Of a stretch of DNA of 64,000 nt, positions 34,113-42,451 are shown piece after piece. The translations under genes were made by a program, and so were the position numbers. Positions within the stretch are counted from its first letter, which is position 1. The number at the start of each line of letters is the position of its first letter. Where the stretch lies: the NCBI GenBank assembly GCA_947499565.1, contig CANMOV010000003.1, forward strand, positions 186,001 through 250,000. Reading direction: 5' to 3'. The notes below the pieces were generated by a model. It saw only the letters and a list, made by a program, of their open reading frames with translations, was not told where the DNA came from and did no database searches. This stretch comes from an uncultured Croceitalea sp. Its GTDB lineage: Bacteria > Bacteroidota > Bacteroidia > Flavobacteriales > Flavobacteriaceae.

Positions 34113-35442
34113 TTTTATTATACAAGGTCTTTCTTGTTACTTGAAGCAATTGTGCTGCTTTTGACTTATTAAAATTTGTCTTCTTTAAAGCCTTTACAAT
34201 CTGTTCTTTCTCATAATTTGATTTAGAAAATGAATCCAAAGCTTCGTAAGAATTCTCACTATTTTTTACTACTTCTTTTGGCAATACATCCAATACAATA
34301 GCATCACTAGTAGAAAGCAGTACGGAACGCTTAATTACATTCTTGAGCTCCCGTAAATTACCAGGCCAGTTGTATTCCTGAAAAAGCGCAATCACTTCTT
34401 CCGAAAAACCTTTCACTTCTTTATTTAAGTAAGAATTTGCTTTTTCCAAAAAATGGTTGGCAAATAGCATTAGGTCTTCAAAACGTTCCTTTAATGGCGG
34501 AATTTCTATTGAAAACTCGTTCAATCTATGATATAGATCTTCTCTAAAATCATTACGCAGTACAGCTTTTTGAAGATCTTCATTGGTTGCGCTAATAATT
34601 CTAATATCAATAGCTATTTCATTTGTGCTACCTACTTTCTTTACCTTTCGTTCTTGAATAGCTCTAAGCAGTTGAACTTGATTTTCATAACTAAGATTTC
34701 CTATTTCATCTAAAAATAGCGTCCCACCATTTGCTGCTTCAAAATGACCTATTTTATCCTGTACAGCTCCTGTAAAACTTCCTTTTACATGACCAAAAAA
34801 CTCACTAGTTGCTAATTCTTTTGGTATTGCACCACAATCTACTGCAACAAAATTTTTATTTCTTCGCCTACTACTCCTATGTATAGCTTTGGCAGTAACT
34901 TCTTTACCTGTCCCACTTTCTCCAGTAATTAATACAGACATATCCGTTGGGGAAACCAATTGAATGTACTCCTCTAATTTTTGAGATTTCTCATTAACTC
35001 CTTTAAGTACCGTTACTTGACTAACATTATTCTCTTCTGAAATAGAAGCAATGCTTGCCTTTTCAACCTTACCATCATTTGAAGATTTTAAAGATTGATT
35101 AACAACCATTAAAATTTCATCAGGGGTAAATGGTTTTGAAATATAATCATCAGCCCCCTTTTTCATAGCTGCAACGGCAGTGCCCACTTCGGCATATCCG
35201 GTCATTAAAACAACAGCTGTTTTAAGATTAATAGCCTTTATTTCTGCTAACAAATCTATGCCGCTACTATCTGGTAGACGAAGGTCAGAGAGAATAACAT
35301 CAAAAGTGTAGGCTTCAAACTTTTCCCTAGCAGCACTTGCGGTTGAGCATACTTCACTTTGCCAACCATTTTTTACAAAGAATTTTTGCAACATTTGACC
35401 AAACGAGATGTCGTCTTCTATAATTAAGATTTTTTGGGGCAT
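34087..35442 (-). CDS. NtrC-type sigma-54-dependent response regulator
   Basis: A 451-residue regulator starting MPQKILIIEDD. The ATG at 35442 is preferred over one ten codons upstream because receiver domains begin this way. Receiver: phospho-acceptor Asp53 (FDVILSDLRLP). AAA+ domain: Walker A GESGTGKE, Walker B GGTLFLDEIG, and the sigma-54 contact loop as GSFTGA instead of the usual GAFTGA. C-terminal Fis-type helix-turn-helix: NKSKAAQLLQVTRKTLYNK. It activates RpoN promoters and is the likely partner of the convergent hybrid kinase. Confidence 0.93.
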   Translation of the reverse strand: MPQKILIIEDDISFGQMLQKFFVKNGWQSEVCSTASAAREKFEAYTFDVILSDLRLPDSSGIDLLAEIKAINLKTAVVLMTGYAEVGTAVAAMKKGADDYISKPFTPDEILMVVNQSLKSSNDGKVEKASIASISEENNVSQVTVLKGVNEKSQKLEEYIQLVSPTDMSVLITGESGTGKEVTAKAIHRSSRRRNKNFVAVDCGAIPKELATSEFFGHVKGSFTGAVQDKIGHFEAANGGTLFLDEIGNLSYENQVQLLRAIQERKVKKVGSTNEIAIDIRIISATNEDLQKAVLRNDFREDLYHRLNEFSIEIPPLKERFEDLMLFANHFLEKANSYLNKEVKGFSEEVIALFQEYNWPGNLRELKNVIKRSVLLSTSDAIVLDVLPKEVVKNSENSYEALDSFSKSNYEKEQIVKALKKTNFNKSKAAQLLQVTRKTLYNKIRHYNLDL

Positions 35443-35513
35443 GGGGCTAATCTTACTCTTGTAAAGATACAATGCCCATGGTATGCGTATGTTCTAAAAT
35501 TATCATAAAAAAA

Positions 35514-35533
35514 GGGGGTGCATAAACACCCCC
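35514..35533 (-). terminator. intrinsic terminator of paralogue 2
   Basis: A 7-bp GC-rich stem (GGGGGTG / CACCCCC) with a 6-nt loop and a run of seven Ts on the minus strand, between the small secreted protein gene and the response regulator gene. Confidence 0.88.
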
Positions 35534-35569
35534 TAAACTTAGTTACGATACTAACTTAACCAAAATCGA

Positions 35570-35869
35570 CTACATTTCTAACCAATTGCCTTCGGCATCA
35601 GCATATAATGTTCCGTCAGTGCCATCCTGAGCAGTTACTTCCAATTTGTACTGACCTTCTTCGTTAACATATGCTTTATTGATTGTAGCTCCAGCATAAT
35701 CCGTTTCTAAAGCCTTAACAACTGCAGCTGGTAAGTCTGAAGCTGAAATTTCTTTAAACTCACTTGCGTTAACCTCAACATTGATTTCATCTGGAATCAT
35801 TGTGGTTGAAGCGGCAACAATTGTTAAACTTCCTAAAACTAATGCTGTAGCAAAAAATAACTTTTTCAT
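35570..35869 (-). CDS. small secreted PepSY-like protein, paralogue 2
   Basis: A 99-residue secreted protein with a signal peptide (about 1-20, ending VAAS) and one domain homologous to the protein at 30717-31019. Shared positions include EFKEI-x-x-S-D-LP-AAVV, AY-x-N, YKL and a C-terminal Y-x-D-x-x-G-x-W. The domain fits PepSY-like families. It has its own strong terminator and a sigma-54-like promoter sequence about 45 nt upstream. It is a plausible target of the adjacent NtrC-type regulator. Confidence 0.72.
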   Translation of the reverse strand: MKKLFFATALVLGSLTIVAASTTMIPDEINVEVNASEFKEISASDLPAAVVKALETDYAGATINKAYVNEEGQYKLEVTAQDGTDGTLYADAEGNWLEM

Positions 35870-35910
35870 TCTCTATGTATTTAGATTAAACATTTATATG
35901 CTTAGTCTAA

Positions 35911-35926
35911 AGGAAAAATAATGCCA
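35911..35926 (-). promoter_or_regulatory. candidate sigma-54 promoter
   Basis: The minus-strand sequence TGGCATTATTTTTCCT resembles the RpoN consensus TGGCAC-N5-TTGCA, with an exact -24 GG but a CC instead of GC at -12. It lies 42 nt upstream of the small secreted protein gene and next to a sigma-54 regulator gene, which makes it more credible than the match alone. Confidence 0.35.
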
Positions 35927-36073
35927 CAGCAGTATTTTCTATCTTTAGAATTATAAGTCATTGATTATAAATAGTTTAGATATTCTCACGACTATTTGTT
36001 ATTGTGTAAAACTGTGTATACTTAAGAGAAAGTGTATACTTTTTACACACTTAGAAAAAGATTCTTAATGCTA

Positions 36074-38173
36074 TTATGCCTGATGGGATGGTTTTAATAA
36101 ATCATTTACTGTTTTCACCGGATTAAAAGTTACTAGAGGTACTTCCACAAAAATAGTATTCCAATAGGCCATAGCTCCATTCCAAAGACCAGGTAATTCT
36201 AGCGCCTTTAAATCTTTACCTTCTTTAGTCTTTCCAGTAATAAAACCCTGTTTAGCATCAACATAATCTAAAAGGTTGTACTTCTGCCCTTTATAATTTC
36301 TAATCCCGCAAACTAAATCTACTGGATTAAAATGGGTAGAATTCTGTAAAATTGAAACTTGACTAGCATCATTCATATCAATTTGTGCAGATTCAATAAT
36401 TTGAAGCGAAATAGCTCCAGAACCATCCTTAATCCAAAAAGGACCTCCACCTGGTTCACCTTCATTTTTAACCATTCCACAAACTCGGATAGGCCTATTT
36501 ATTTTTTCTCGTAGCTCTGTAATCTTGTCTGTTACTGATTTAGTTTCAAAACCTCCCGAAAAGCGAACATTCAATTCTACCTGCAAAAAATTAAAAATAC
36601 TTTCTAAATCCTCCGAGGTACTTGAAGTACCCTCTAAAAGCTCAGCATATTCAAAAGCTTTAGCTTGTTTTTCTAGTAGAATTCCTGCAAGTACTTTTTT
36701 ACTATCTGAAACAACAGCTAGATTCTTTTCGATAACAACATTATCAATATTTTTAATAAAAATAATGTCCGCATCTTGGTCATTTAAATTTTCTATTAAT
36801 GCCCCGTGACCCCCTGGTCTAAAAAGAATAGACCCATCGCTATTTCTAAAGGGTTCATTATTCATATCAACCGCCAGAGTATCCGTAGCGGATTTTTGAT
36901 TAGAATATGAAACATTAAAACTCGTATTTGTATTTGAGGACACTCTGCTTGCAGCACTAGTTTGTTCTTCCTTAAACATGGTGTCATGCTGCTCAGAAAT
37001 TGTAAAATGTAAATTAGCTTCCCCCTCAGTTTTAGCATAAAGTGCAGCTTCTTTTAAGTGCTCCTCGAAAGGCGTAGCTGAGCCGGAACTGTATTTATGA
37101 AAAGGCAGTAAGCCTTTGGGGAAAAAACCATAGTTAAGGCCTTCTTCCGTCAACATTTCTTTTACAAACGCATATGCTTTTTCACCATCAGAAGCCCCTT
37201 CAATAGTAATCCTTCCCAAAATTAAATCATAAAAAGGGAGCTGTTCCATTCCATCCACAAATTGCCTAACCGCCTTATCATCTGTCCTAGTTATATATTC
37301 TAAAAGACTTTCTTTAGCTGGCTTGTAAGCATCTATAAAATTGAACATTGCCTTGAACATTCTTGAGGCTGCTCCTGAAGCTGGCACAAACTTTAAAAGT
37401 GAAAGTTTAGATCTAGCGTTTTCAAAATTTGATATTAAGCCTTTTTGTTCATCATCAGAAAACCTTGAAATCCCTTCACCTACAATAGCTGCTTTCTCAA
37501 GATTCACAAAAGGAATCCCCTCTTTAAAGGTCTCAATTTGTGAAAAGACTTTCTCTTTTAGGATGCCTTTGTTTTCTAATTGTTTAAGGTCCTTATCACT
37601 AAAATCAATCATAGGTTTCAATAGTTTTTCAATATGTTCAATAGCATTTTTTAGACGCTCTTCCTTACTTCCACTTAAAATAAGAAAATTCCGATGGTAT
37701 CGCTTTAAAGTATCGTGAAAATATTGAAACATTTTTTCACGTTCATTAGGTTTATCACGCAAATCATCAGCTTCCCATGGTGTATCAATATTAGTTAAAA
37801 GATATAAGTGATAGGTATTACTTAGTGCATATTTTTCTAGCAAAGGGTCACAATTTCCTATATAATACGCTTCTGAATATACCTTAGTTTCTAACAAATC
37901 TGTATCACAAAAGAGAATTTGATTAGCCTTTTTAGTTAAGCTGTTTTCCAGTTTTATCTGACCTTCGGCAATGGGCAATAAATCCTTTGGTTCACAAGTT
38001 TTTTGCTCCCTATCCCATTTATCTTGAAGGTACTCTCTAGCATATTCTGGCACCCAAGCAGTTTTATAATGCGTAGCAAGTTGTTTTGCTAATGTAGTTT
38101 TACCAGTGGATTCTGGTCCAAAAAGGACTACTTTAACAATGTTTGAGGGCTCTTGTTTAAGTTTCTCTTCCAT
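36074..38173 (-). CDS. fusion of NadR-like kinase and DUF4301
   Basis: A 699-residue fusion. Residues about 10-185 form a P-loop kinase like the ribosylnicotinamide kinase domain of NadR (LFGPESTGKTTLAKQL, WVPEYAREYL). Residues about 192-699 are a DUF4301 domain (KFVPASGAASRMFK, LFRPGGHGALIENL), which has features of a nucleotide-sugar-transferase-like fold. In related flavobacteria I recall these as separate neighbouring genes. The junction KPMIDFSDKDLKQLENKGI keeps a Met where DUF4301 proteins usually start. It overlaps the PnuC-like gene by 46 nt. The kinase could phosphorylate nicotinamide riboside or thiamine. Confidence 0.85.
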   Translation of the reverse strand: MEEKLKQEPSNIVKVVLFGPESTGKTTLAKQLATHYKTAWVPEYAREYLQDKWDREQKTCEPKDLLPIAEGQIKLENSLTKKANQILFCDTDLLETKVYSEAYYIGNCDPLLEKYALSNTYHLYLLTNIDTPWEADDLRDKPNEREKMFQYFHDTLKRYHRNFLILSGSKEERLKNAIEHIEKLLKPMIDFSDKDLKQLENKGILKEKVFSQIETFKEGIPFVNLEKAAIVGEGISRFSDDEQKGLISNFENARSKLSLLKFVPASGAASRMFKAMFNFIDAYKPAKESLLEYITRTDDKAVRQFVDGMEQLPFYDLILGRITIEGASDGEKAYAFVKEMLTEEGLNYGFFPKGLLPFHKYSSGSATPFEEHLKEAALYAKTEGEANLHFTISEQHDTMFKEEQTSAASRVSSNTNTSFNVSYSNQKSATDTLAVDMNNEPFRNSDGSILFRPGGHGALIENLNDQDADIIFIKNIDNVVIEKNLAVVSDSKKVLAGILLEKQAKAFEYAELLEGTSSTSEDLESIFNFLQVELNVRFSGGFETKSVTDKITELREKINRPIRVCGMVKNEGEPGGGPFWIKDGSGAISLQIIESAQIDMNDASQVSILQNSTHFNPVDLVCGIRNYKGQKYNLLDYVDAKQGFITGKTKEGKDLKALELPGLWNGAMAYWNTIFVEVPLVTFNPVKTVNDLLKPSHQA

Positions 38174-38766
38174 GATTTATAGCCATAAATGGCAATAATT
38201 GTCAAAATTGCAAAAAGTAGCGAACTAAAAATAAGTCCTTTGTACCAATATAAGGGTACGGTTATAATATCTCCAATAATCCAGTAAATCCAATTCTCTA
38301 ATTTCTTTTTAGCCATTAGCCACATTCCAACAAAGAAAATTGCTGTGGTAATAGTATCTACATAGGCAGTCCAAGTATCGTAGCGGCCAGTGAAATAGTA
38401 AATTAAAAAAACAAAAACTAGTGCCCCCAAAAACAATAGGGCAGACCATTGTTTTTCCTTAGGTGTTGTTTTGGTAATGGGTACAAAATGAGTATCATCA
38501 ACTTTGCGAGTCCATAAATACCATCCTATAATGCTCATGGCAAAATAGTACGCGTTTATAAGCATATCTCCTAAAAGGGAATAGACTAAAAGAATATAAA
38601 CATAGATACCTGTTGCAATTAAACCAGTAGGATAAACTAAGATGTTTTCTCTCTTAGAATACCATACGCTAAGTATTGTAAAAACAACACCTATCATTTC
38701 CAAAACGATTAGATGGTTTGGTACATCTTGGTATTGGGCAAAAAGCCAATCAAAAATGTGGCTCAT
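38128..38766 (-). CDS. PnuC family vitamin transporter
   Basis: A 212-residue inner-membrane protein with seven predicted membrane segments and PnuC hallmarks (WYSKRENILVYPTGLI, YYFAMSIIGWYLWTRK, WIYWIIGDIITVPLYWYKGL). PnuC members import nicotinamide riboside, and the PnuT subgroup of Bacteroidota imports thiamine. The upstream overlapping gene encodes a thiamine-binding-like protein, and a TPP-riboswitch receptor lies nearby, so thiamine is a serious possibility. The NadR-like kinase downstream would fit either vitamin. Confidence 0.88.
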   Translation of the reverse strand: MSHIFDWLFAQYQDVPNHLIVLEMIGVVFTILSVWYSKRENILVYPTGLIATGIYVYILLVYSLLGDMLINAYYFAMSIIGWYLWTRKVDDTHFVPITKTTPKEKQWSALLFLGALVFVFLIYYFTGRYDTWTAYVDTITTAIFFVGMWLMAKKKLENWIYWIIGDIITVPLYWYKGLIFSSLLFAILTIIAIYGYKSWKRNLNKSPQTLLK

Positions 38767-39010
38767 ACTCGCTACGATCAGATTTTACAATTTTCATAAA
38801 CAACAATCCCTTATCCATTAATGTAAAGGCTGTTTCAATCTCGGTATTTAGGACTTGCATCACTTTGCTATATTCGCCAAATATTTGCGTGCTAAGCGGG
38901 TTTTCTATGATAGTAAGCCCAGATGCTCTTAATTTTTTTATGAAATTGATGATATGCTTTTCAAAATCGTCTTGTAAAGGAGAAAATGTAAGTTCTACGG
39001 ATATGTTCAT
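38750..39010 (-). CDS. thiamine-binding protein-like (MTH1187/YkoF fold)
   Basis: An 86-residue protein: VELTFSPLQDDFEKHIINFI ... LTIIENPLSTQIFGEYSKVMQVL ... MKIVKSDRSEYEPHF. This pattern matches MTH1187/YkoF-type proteins, which bind thiamine or HMP. Its start lies 28 nt from the end of the phosphopantetheinyl transferase gene and its end overlaps the PnuC-like gene by 17 nt, so it is in that operon. It is cytoplasmic, with no signal peptide. I am fairly confident of the fold, less of the ligand. Confidence 0.65.
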   Translation of the reverse strand: MNISVELTFSPLQDDFEKHIINFIKKLRASGLTIIENPLSTQIFGEYSKVMQVLNTEIETAFTLMDKGLLFMKIVKSDRSEYEPHF

Positions 39011-39037
39011 AACGATTTGATTCTATTTTCAAAACTA

Positions 39038-39682
39038 CTACAAAACGTCAACTTCTCTAAGCGCAAAAACACAAGTAAATCCTTCAAACTCTAAAAAAGA
39101 AATACTATAATCTGATTTCTTACCATCATAAAGGATTTCTGCGGTGGTTTTTTTATCCTCCAATCCAAAATCTTTCACATTAATGTGGTTTAAAAAGCTA
39201 AGTCCATGCTGCGCATAGATTTTATATAAAGATTCTTTGGCACCCCAAACTGCGGTTAGTTTTCTAACTCTAGCGTCAGAATTTGCTATAGTACTGTACT
39301 CTTCGATAGGAGTAAACTTATAGGCTATGCGAAGTATTTTATCCCGATGCTTTTCAATATCAATTCCTACTTCATTTGCTGAACTCACGATAATCCCAGT
39401 AAAATTATGTGAATGTGTAATAGAAATATGCTTCCCATCTATTAAATGAGGCTTTCCAAATTCGTTGTATATCAAATCTTTATCTTCATAACTAGCTAGC
39501 TTTAATAGATGTCGAATACTCAAAAACGCACGGCGGTGCATTTCAGATTTCATGTTCAACATTCTATTTTGGCAATACTCCGTTAATACGATATTCTCTG
39601 CTAGTATAGCTTCGGATTCTGTAACCTTCCAAATATATACTTGTATCGCTTTTGAAACTGTTATGGTTTTGTAAAGAGGCAC
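39038..39682 (-). CDS. 4'-phosphopantetheinyl transferase
   Basis: A 214-residue Sfp-type enzyme that transfers phosphopantetheine from CoA to carrier proteins. It shows ISITHSHNFTGIIVSS, the magnesium-binding VGIDIEKHR and AVWGAKESLYKIY motifs. No polyketide or peptide synthase is nearby, so it may serve a distant pathway or the primary acyl carrier protein. It begins the minus-strand unit leading into the vitamin genes and is divergent from ahcY. Confidence 0.9.
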   Translation of the reverse strand: MPLYKTITVSKAIQVYIWKVTESEAILAENIVLTEYCQNRMLNMKSEMHRRAFLSIRHLLKLASYEDKDLIYNEFGKPHLIDGKHISITHSHNFTGIIVSSANEVGIDIEKHRDKILRIAYKFTPIEEYSTIANSDARVRKLTAVWGAKESLYKIYAQHGLSFLNHINVKDFGLEDKKTTAEILYDGKKSDYSISFLEFEGFTCVFALREVDVL

Positions 39683-39703
39683 GGTTAAAAGTTAAGTAAT
39701 TTG

Positions 39704-39711
39704 TACCTTTG
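39704..39711 (+). promoter_or_regulatory. ahcY promoter -7 element
   Basis: TACCTTTG matches TAnnTTTG exactly and lies 36 nt upstream of the ahcY ATG. No convincing TTTG is found at the -33 position. Confidence 0.6.
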
Positions 39712-39747
39712 CACATCAAAATTTGCTGGAAAAATCAAAAAATAATT

Positions 39748-41064
39748 ATGAGCACAAAAACAACTCCGTTTGTATCGTTTAAAGTAAAAGATATTTCGCT
39801 TGCCGATTGGGGAAGAAAAGAAATTGAACTTGCAGAAGCAGAAATGCCTGGTTTAATGGCACTACGTGAAGAATATAAAAATGAGCAGCCGTTAAAAGGT
39901 GCTCGTATAGCTGGATGTTTACACATGACTATCCAAACTGCTGTTTTAATTGAAACTTTGGTAGCGTTAGGTGCAGATGTAACTTGGAGTTCCTGTAATA
40001 TATTCTCTACTCAAGATCAAGCCGCCGCTGCTATTGCTGCTACTGGCGTTCCTGTATATGCTTGGAAAGGCATGAATGAAGAGGAATTTGATTGGTGTAT
40101 TGAACAAACCTTATTTTTTGGTGAAGACAGGCAGCCGTTAAATATGATTTTGGATGATGGTGGAGATTTAACCAATATGGTTTTAGACAGGTACCCAGAA
40201 TTAGCAGCAGATATTAAAGGACTTTCAGAAGAAACTACAACAGGTGTTCATAGACTTTATGAAAGGGTGAAAAAAGGAACTTTACCTATGCCTGCAATTA
40301 ATGTAAATGACTCTGTTACCAAGTCAAAATTTGATAACAAGTATGGTTGTAAAGAAAGTGCCGTAGATGCTATTCGTAGAGCTACAGACACCATGTTGGC
40401 TGGAAAACGTGTAACCGTCTGTGGTTATGGTGATGTTGGTAAAGGTACTGCTGCTTCCTTTAAAGGAGCTGGCGCCATTGTAACAGTTACTGAAATTGAC
40501 CCAATATGCGCATTGCAAGCATGTATGGATGGTTTTGAAGTAAAAAAATTAGAAACCGTAATATCAAATACCGACATTGTTATTACTACCACGGGAAATA
40601 AAGACATTATCAGAGAAGAACATTTTAGAGCTTTAAAGGACAAAGCCATTGTTTGTAATATTGGGCATTTTGATAATGAAATTGATATGGCTTGGCTTAA
40701 CGGTACTTATGGAAATACTAAAGATGAGATTAAGCCTCAGGTAGATAAATATACTATAGATGGTAAAGACCTGATCGTTTTGGCAGAAGGCCGTTTGGTA
40801 AACTTAGGTTGTGCTACAGGCCACCCAAGTTTTGTAATGAGTAACTCATTTACCAACCAAACTTTAGCACAAATTGAGCTTTGGAAAAACAGTGCCAATT
40901 ATGAGAATGACGTTTATATGCTTCCAAAGCATTTAGATGAAAAAGTGGCTAAATTACACTTATCTCGTTTGGGAGCTGAATTAACAGAATTGAAAAAAGA
41001 CCAAGCTGATTATATTGGCGTAACAGTTGAAGGTCCTTATAAGCCAGAATACTATAGATATTAA
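39748..41064 (+). CDS. ahcY: adenosylhomocysteinase
   Basis: S-adenosyl-L-homocysteine hydrolase (NAD-dependent) cleaves SAH to adenosine and homocysteine in the methyl cycle. At 438 residues from the ATG at 39748 it has the usual length. The in-frame ATG at 39709 overlaps the promoter and is rejected. Key segments: [28 protein letters not shown]-binding [15 protein letters not shown] and the C-terminal [11 protein letters not shown] signature. It has its own promoter and a strong terminator. Confidence 0.97.
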   Translation: MSTKTTPFVSFKVKDISLADWGRKEIELAEAEMPGLMALREEYKNEQPLKGARIAGCLHMTIQTAVLIETLVALGADVTWSSCNIFSTQDQAAAAIAATGVPVYAWKGMNEEEFDWCIEQTLFFGEDRQPLNMILDDGGDLTNMVLDRYPELAADIKGLSEETTTGVHRLYERVKKGTLPMPAINVNDSVTKSKFDNKYGCKESAVDAIRRATDTMLAGKRVTVCGYGDVGKGTAASFKGAGAIVTVTEIDPICALQACMDGFEVKKLETVISNTDIVITTTGNKDIIREEHFRALKDKAIVCNIGHFDNEIDMAWLNGTYGNTKDEIKPQVDKYTIDGKDLIVLAEGRLVNLGCATGHPSFVMSNSFTNQTLAQIELWKNSANYENDVYMLPKHLDEKVAKLHLSRLGAELTELKKDQADYIGVTVEGPYKPEYYRY

Positions 41065-41081
41065 TAGTACTAGTATTATTT

Positions 41082-41115
41082 AAAACAACCCTCGTCATAA
41101 TACGAGGGTTGTTTT
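41082..41115 (+). terminator. intrinsic terminator of ahcY
   Basis: A perfect 13-bp stem (AAAACAACCCTCG / CGAGGGTTGTTTT) with an 8-nt loop followed by TT and AT-rich sequence, 17 nt after the ahcY stop. Confidence 0.92.
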
Positions 41116-41150
41116 TTAATAGGATATTTACCAATCGAACGTCCCTTTTT

Positions 41151-42254
41151 ATGAATATCATTCTTACAGGTGCAACAGGAACTCTAGGCTCTCAAGTGCT
41201 ATTTTCAATGCTTGAAAGTAGATTTAACGAGCTAGAAAGTCTTTACCTTATTGTTCGTAAGAAAAACAAAACCTCACCTACCGAACGTGTTTCTAAAATG
41301 CTAAAGAGCAGTATTGCGCCAGATTTTATTAGCGCTAATGAAAATGCAATCAGCGAAAAAATACAAGTAGTTAATGCAGAAGAAATTTTAACTCCAGAAC
41401 AGTTTCTTCTAAAAGGCAAGCGGTATTATTTTATCCATTCTGCAGGTTTTGTAAACCTATCTGTAGATCCAAATAGCAAAGAAGAAATCTTTAAAGAAAA
41501 TCTTACGCTTACCCAAAATATCTTTGAAGTTTATACCCCTTACCTAGAGAAGTTTATATATATAAGTACTGCTTTTTCCATTGGTAAATTAGATTCGTTA
41601 TTAAAGGATAATTACCTCACAACCGAGCAGGCAGATTACAGAAACTACTACGAAGCTTCTAAGCATGCCGCCGAAAAATATTTGGTAAATGCAGGAAATA
41701 ATGCGAAAATTCCCGTACAAATATTAAGACCTAGTGTTCTTGGTGGAAATATCATAAACACTCCAAGTTTCTTTATTTCTAAGTATATGGTGTTTTATTT
41801 ATTTGCTAAATTTTTTCATAGAAATACCTCTTCAGATTCTATAAGAATTCAAGCCAATAAGGATAGTATTTTAAATATTATCCCTACAGATTACGCTGCT
41901 AAGGTTATTACCAAAGTTTTTGATACTGCCATTGAACAATTGAATATTGTAAATTCTACAGGAACCAATATTTTTAGTGGTATCACTAAGATTTTAGAAA
42001 CAGTTGACTTTAGAAACTTCAGATTAACACAAGAACTAATTGCTACTGCTACAGATTTTGAAAGTACTTTAGAAAAATTTTACTACGAAACTATAGGGGT
42101 TCATTTAACGCCATATTTAACTTCATTGCCTCAAGAATGGGATACCACTTTATTAGAAAGTATTTTACCTATTCCAAAATATAACTTAGAAGATTATCTG
42201 GTGTCTACTGTCGAGTTTGCAAAAACCAATGGCTTTCGGAATCAACGTTGGTAA
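41151..42254 (+). CDS. SDR / acyl-reductase-like NAD-binding protein
   Basis: A 367-residue extended short-chain dehydrogenase. From the ATG at 41151 it reads MNIILTGATGTLGSQVLFSML, the Rossmann start with TGATGTLG. The alternative TTG at 41109 lies inside the ahcY terminator. A catalytic Tyr-x-x-x-Lys is visible in YYEASKHAAEKY, and the layout (NFSAGFVNLSVDP-like segment, YISTAF) resembles the Male_sterility/NAD_binding_4 branch, which includes fatty acyl reductases. The substrate is unknown. Confidence 0.8.
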   Translation: MNIILTGATGTLGSQVLFSMLESRFNELESLYLIVRKKNKTSPTERVSKMLKSSIAPDFISANENAISEKIQVVNAEEILTPEQFLLKGKRYYFIHSAGFVNLSVDPNSKEEIFKENLTLTQNIFEVYTPYLEKFIYISTAFSIGKLDSLLKDNYLTTEQADYRNYYEASKHAAEKYLVNAGNNAKIPVQILRPSVLGGNIINTPSFFISKYMVFYLFAKFFHRNTSSDSIRIQANKDSILNIIPTDYAAKVITKVFDTAIEQLNIVNSTGTNIFSGITKILETVDFRNFRLTQELIATATDFESTLEKFYYETIGVHLTPYLTSLPQEWDTTLLESILPIPKYNLEDYLVSTVEFAKTNGFRNQRW

Positions 42255-42257
42255 GAA

Positions 42258-42365
42258 CTACATATCTAACCATTTTTTAAAGTTGTTCGTTCCCTGGATA
42301 CAATAAACTGTTCCTCCTCTTAGGGCAAGAACTTTAGAAGTAGCCTGCTCCTAAAATCTCTGAGT
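42258..42365 (-). pseudogene. 3' remnant of a LytTR response regulator gene
   Basis: Minus-strand translation gives F-RSRLLLKFLP-stop-EEEQFIVSRERTTLKKWLDM-stop, which aligns with the last residues of the intact LytTR regulator at 43814-44569 (FNSRLLLKLLP-K-EEEQVIVSRERTTNF-KRWLDM). The Lys codon AAA has become TAA. Similarity stops near 42365, and the rest of the gene is missing. The two copies are diverged at DNA level, so this is an old duplicate now separated from the intact gene by the orphan gene. Confidence 0.85.
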
Positions 42366-42451
42366 TAGCTAGAACAAGGAATTTAGATACCCTTACCAAA
42401 GAGAAGAGGTTTTTATTGTAGAATCCTTAATTTTAATAAAATGTCACCTTC

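Noticed and set aside
38128-38766. Calling the PnuC-type gene a definite nicotinamide riboside transporter
   Set aside because: The NadR-like kinase supports it, but the overlapping thiamine-binding-like gene and the nearby TPP riboswitch support thiamine equally, so only the family name is given.
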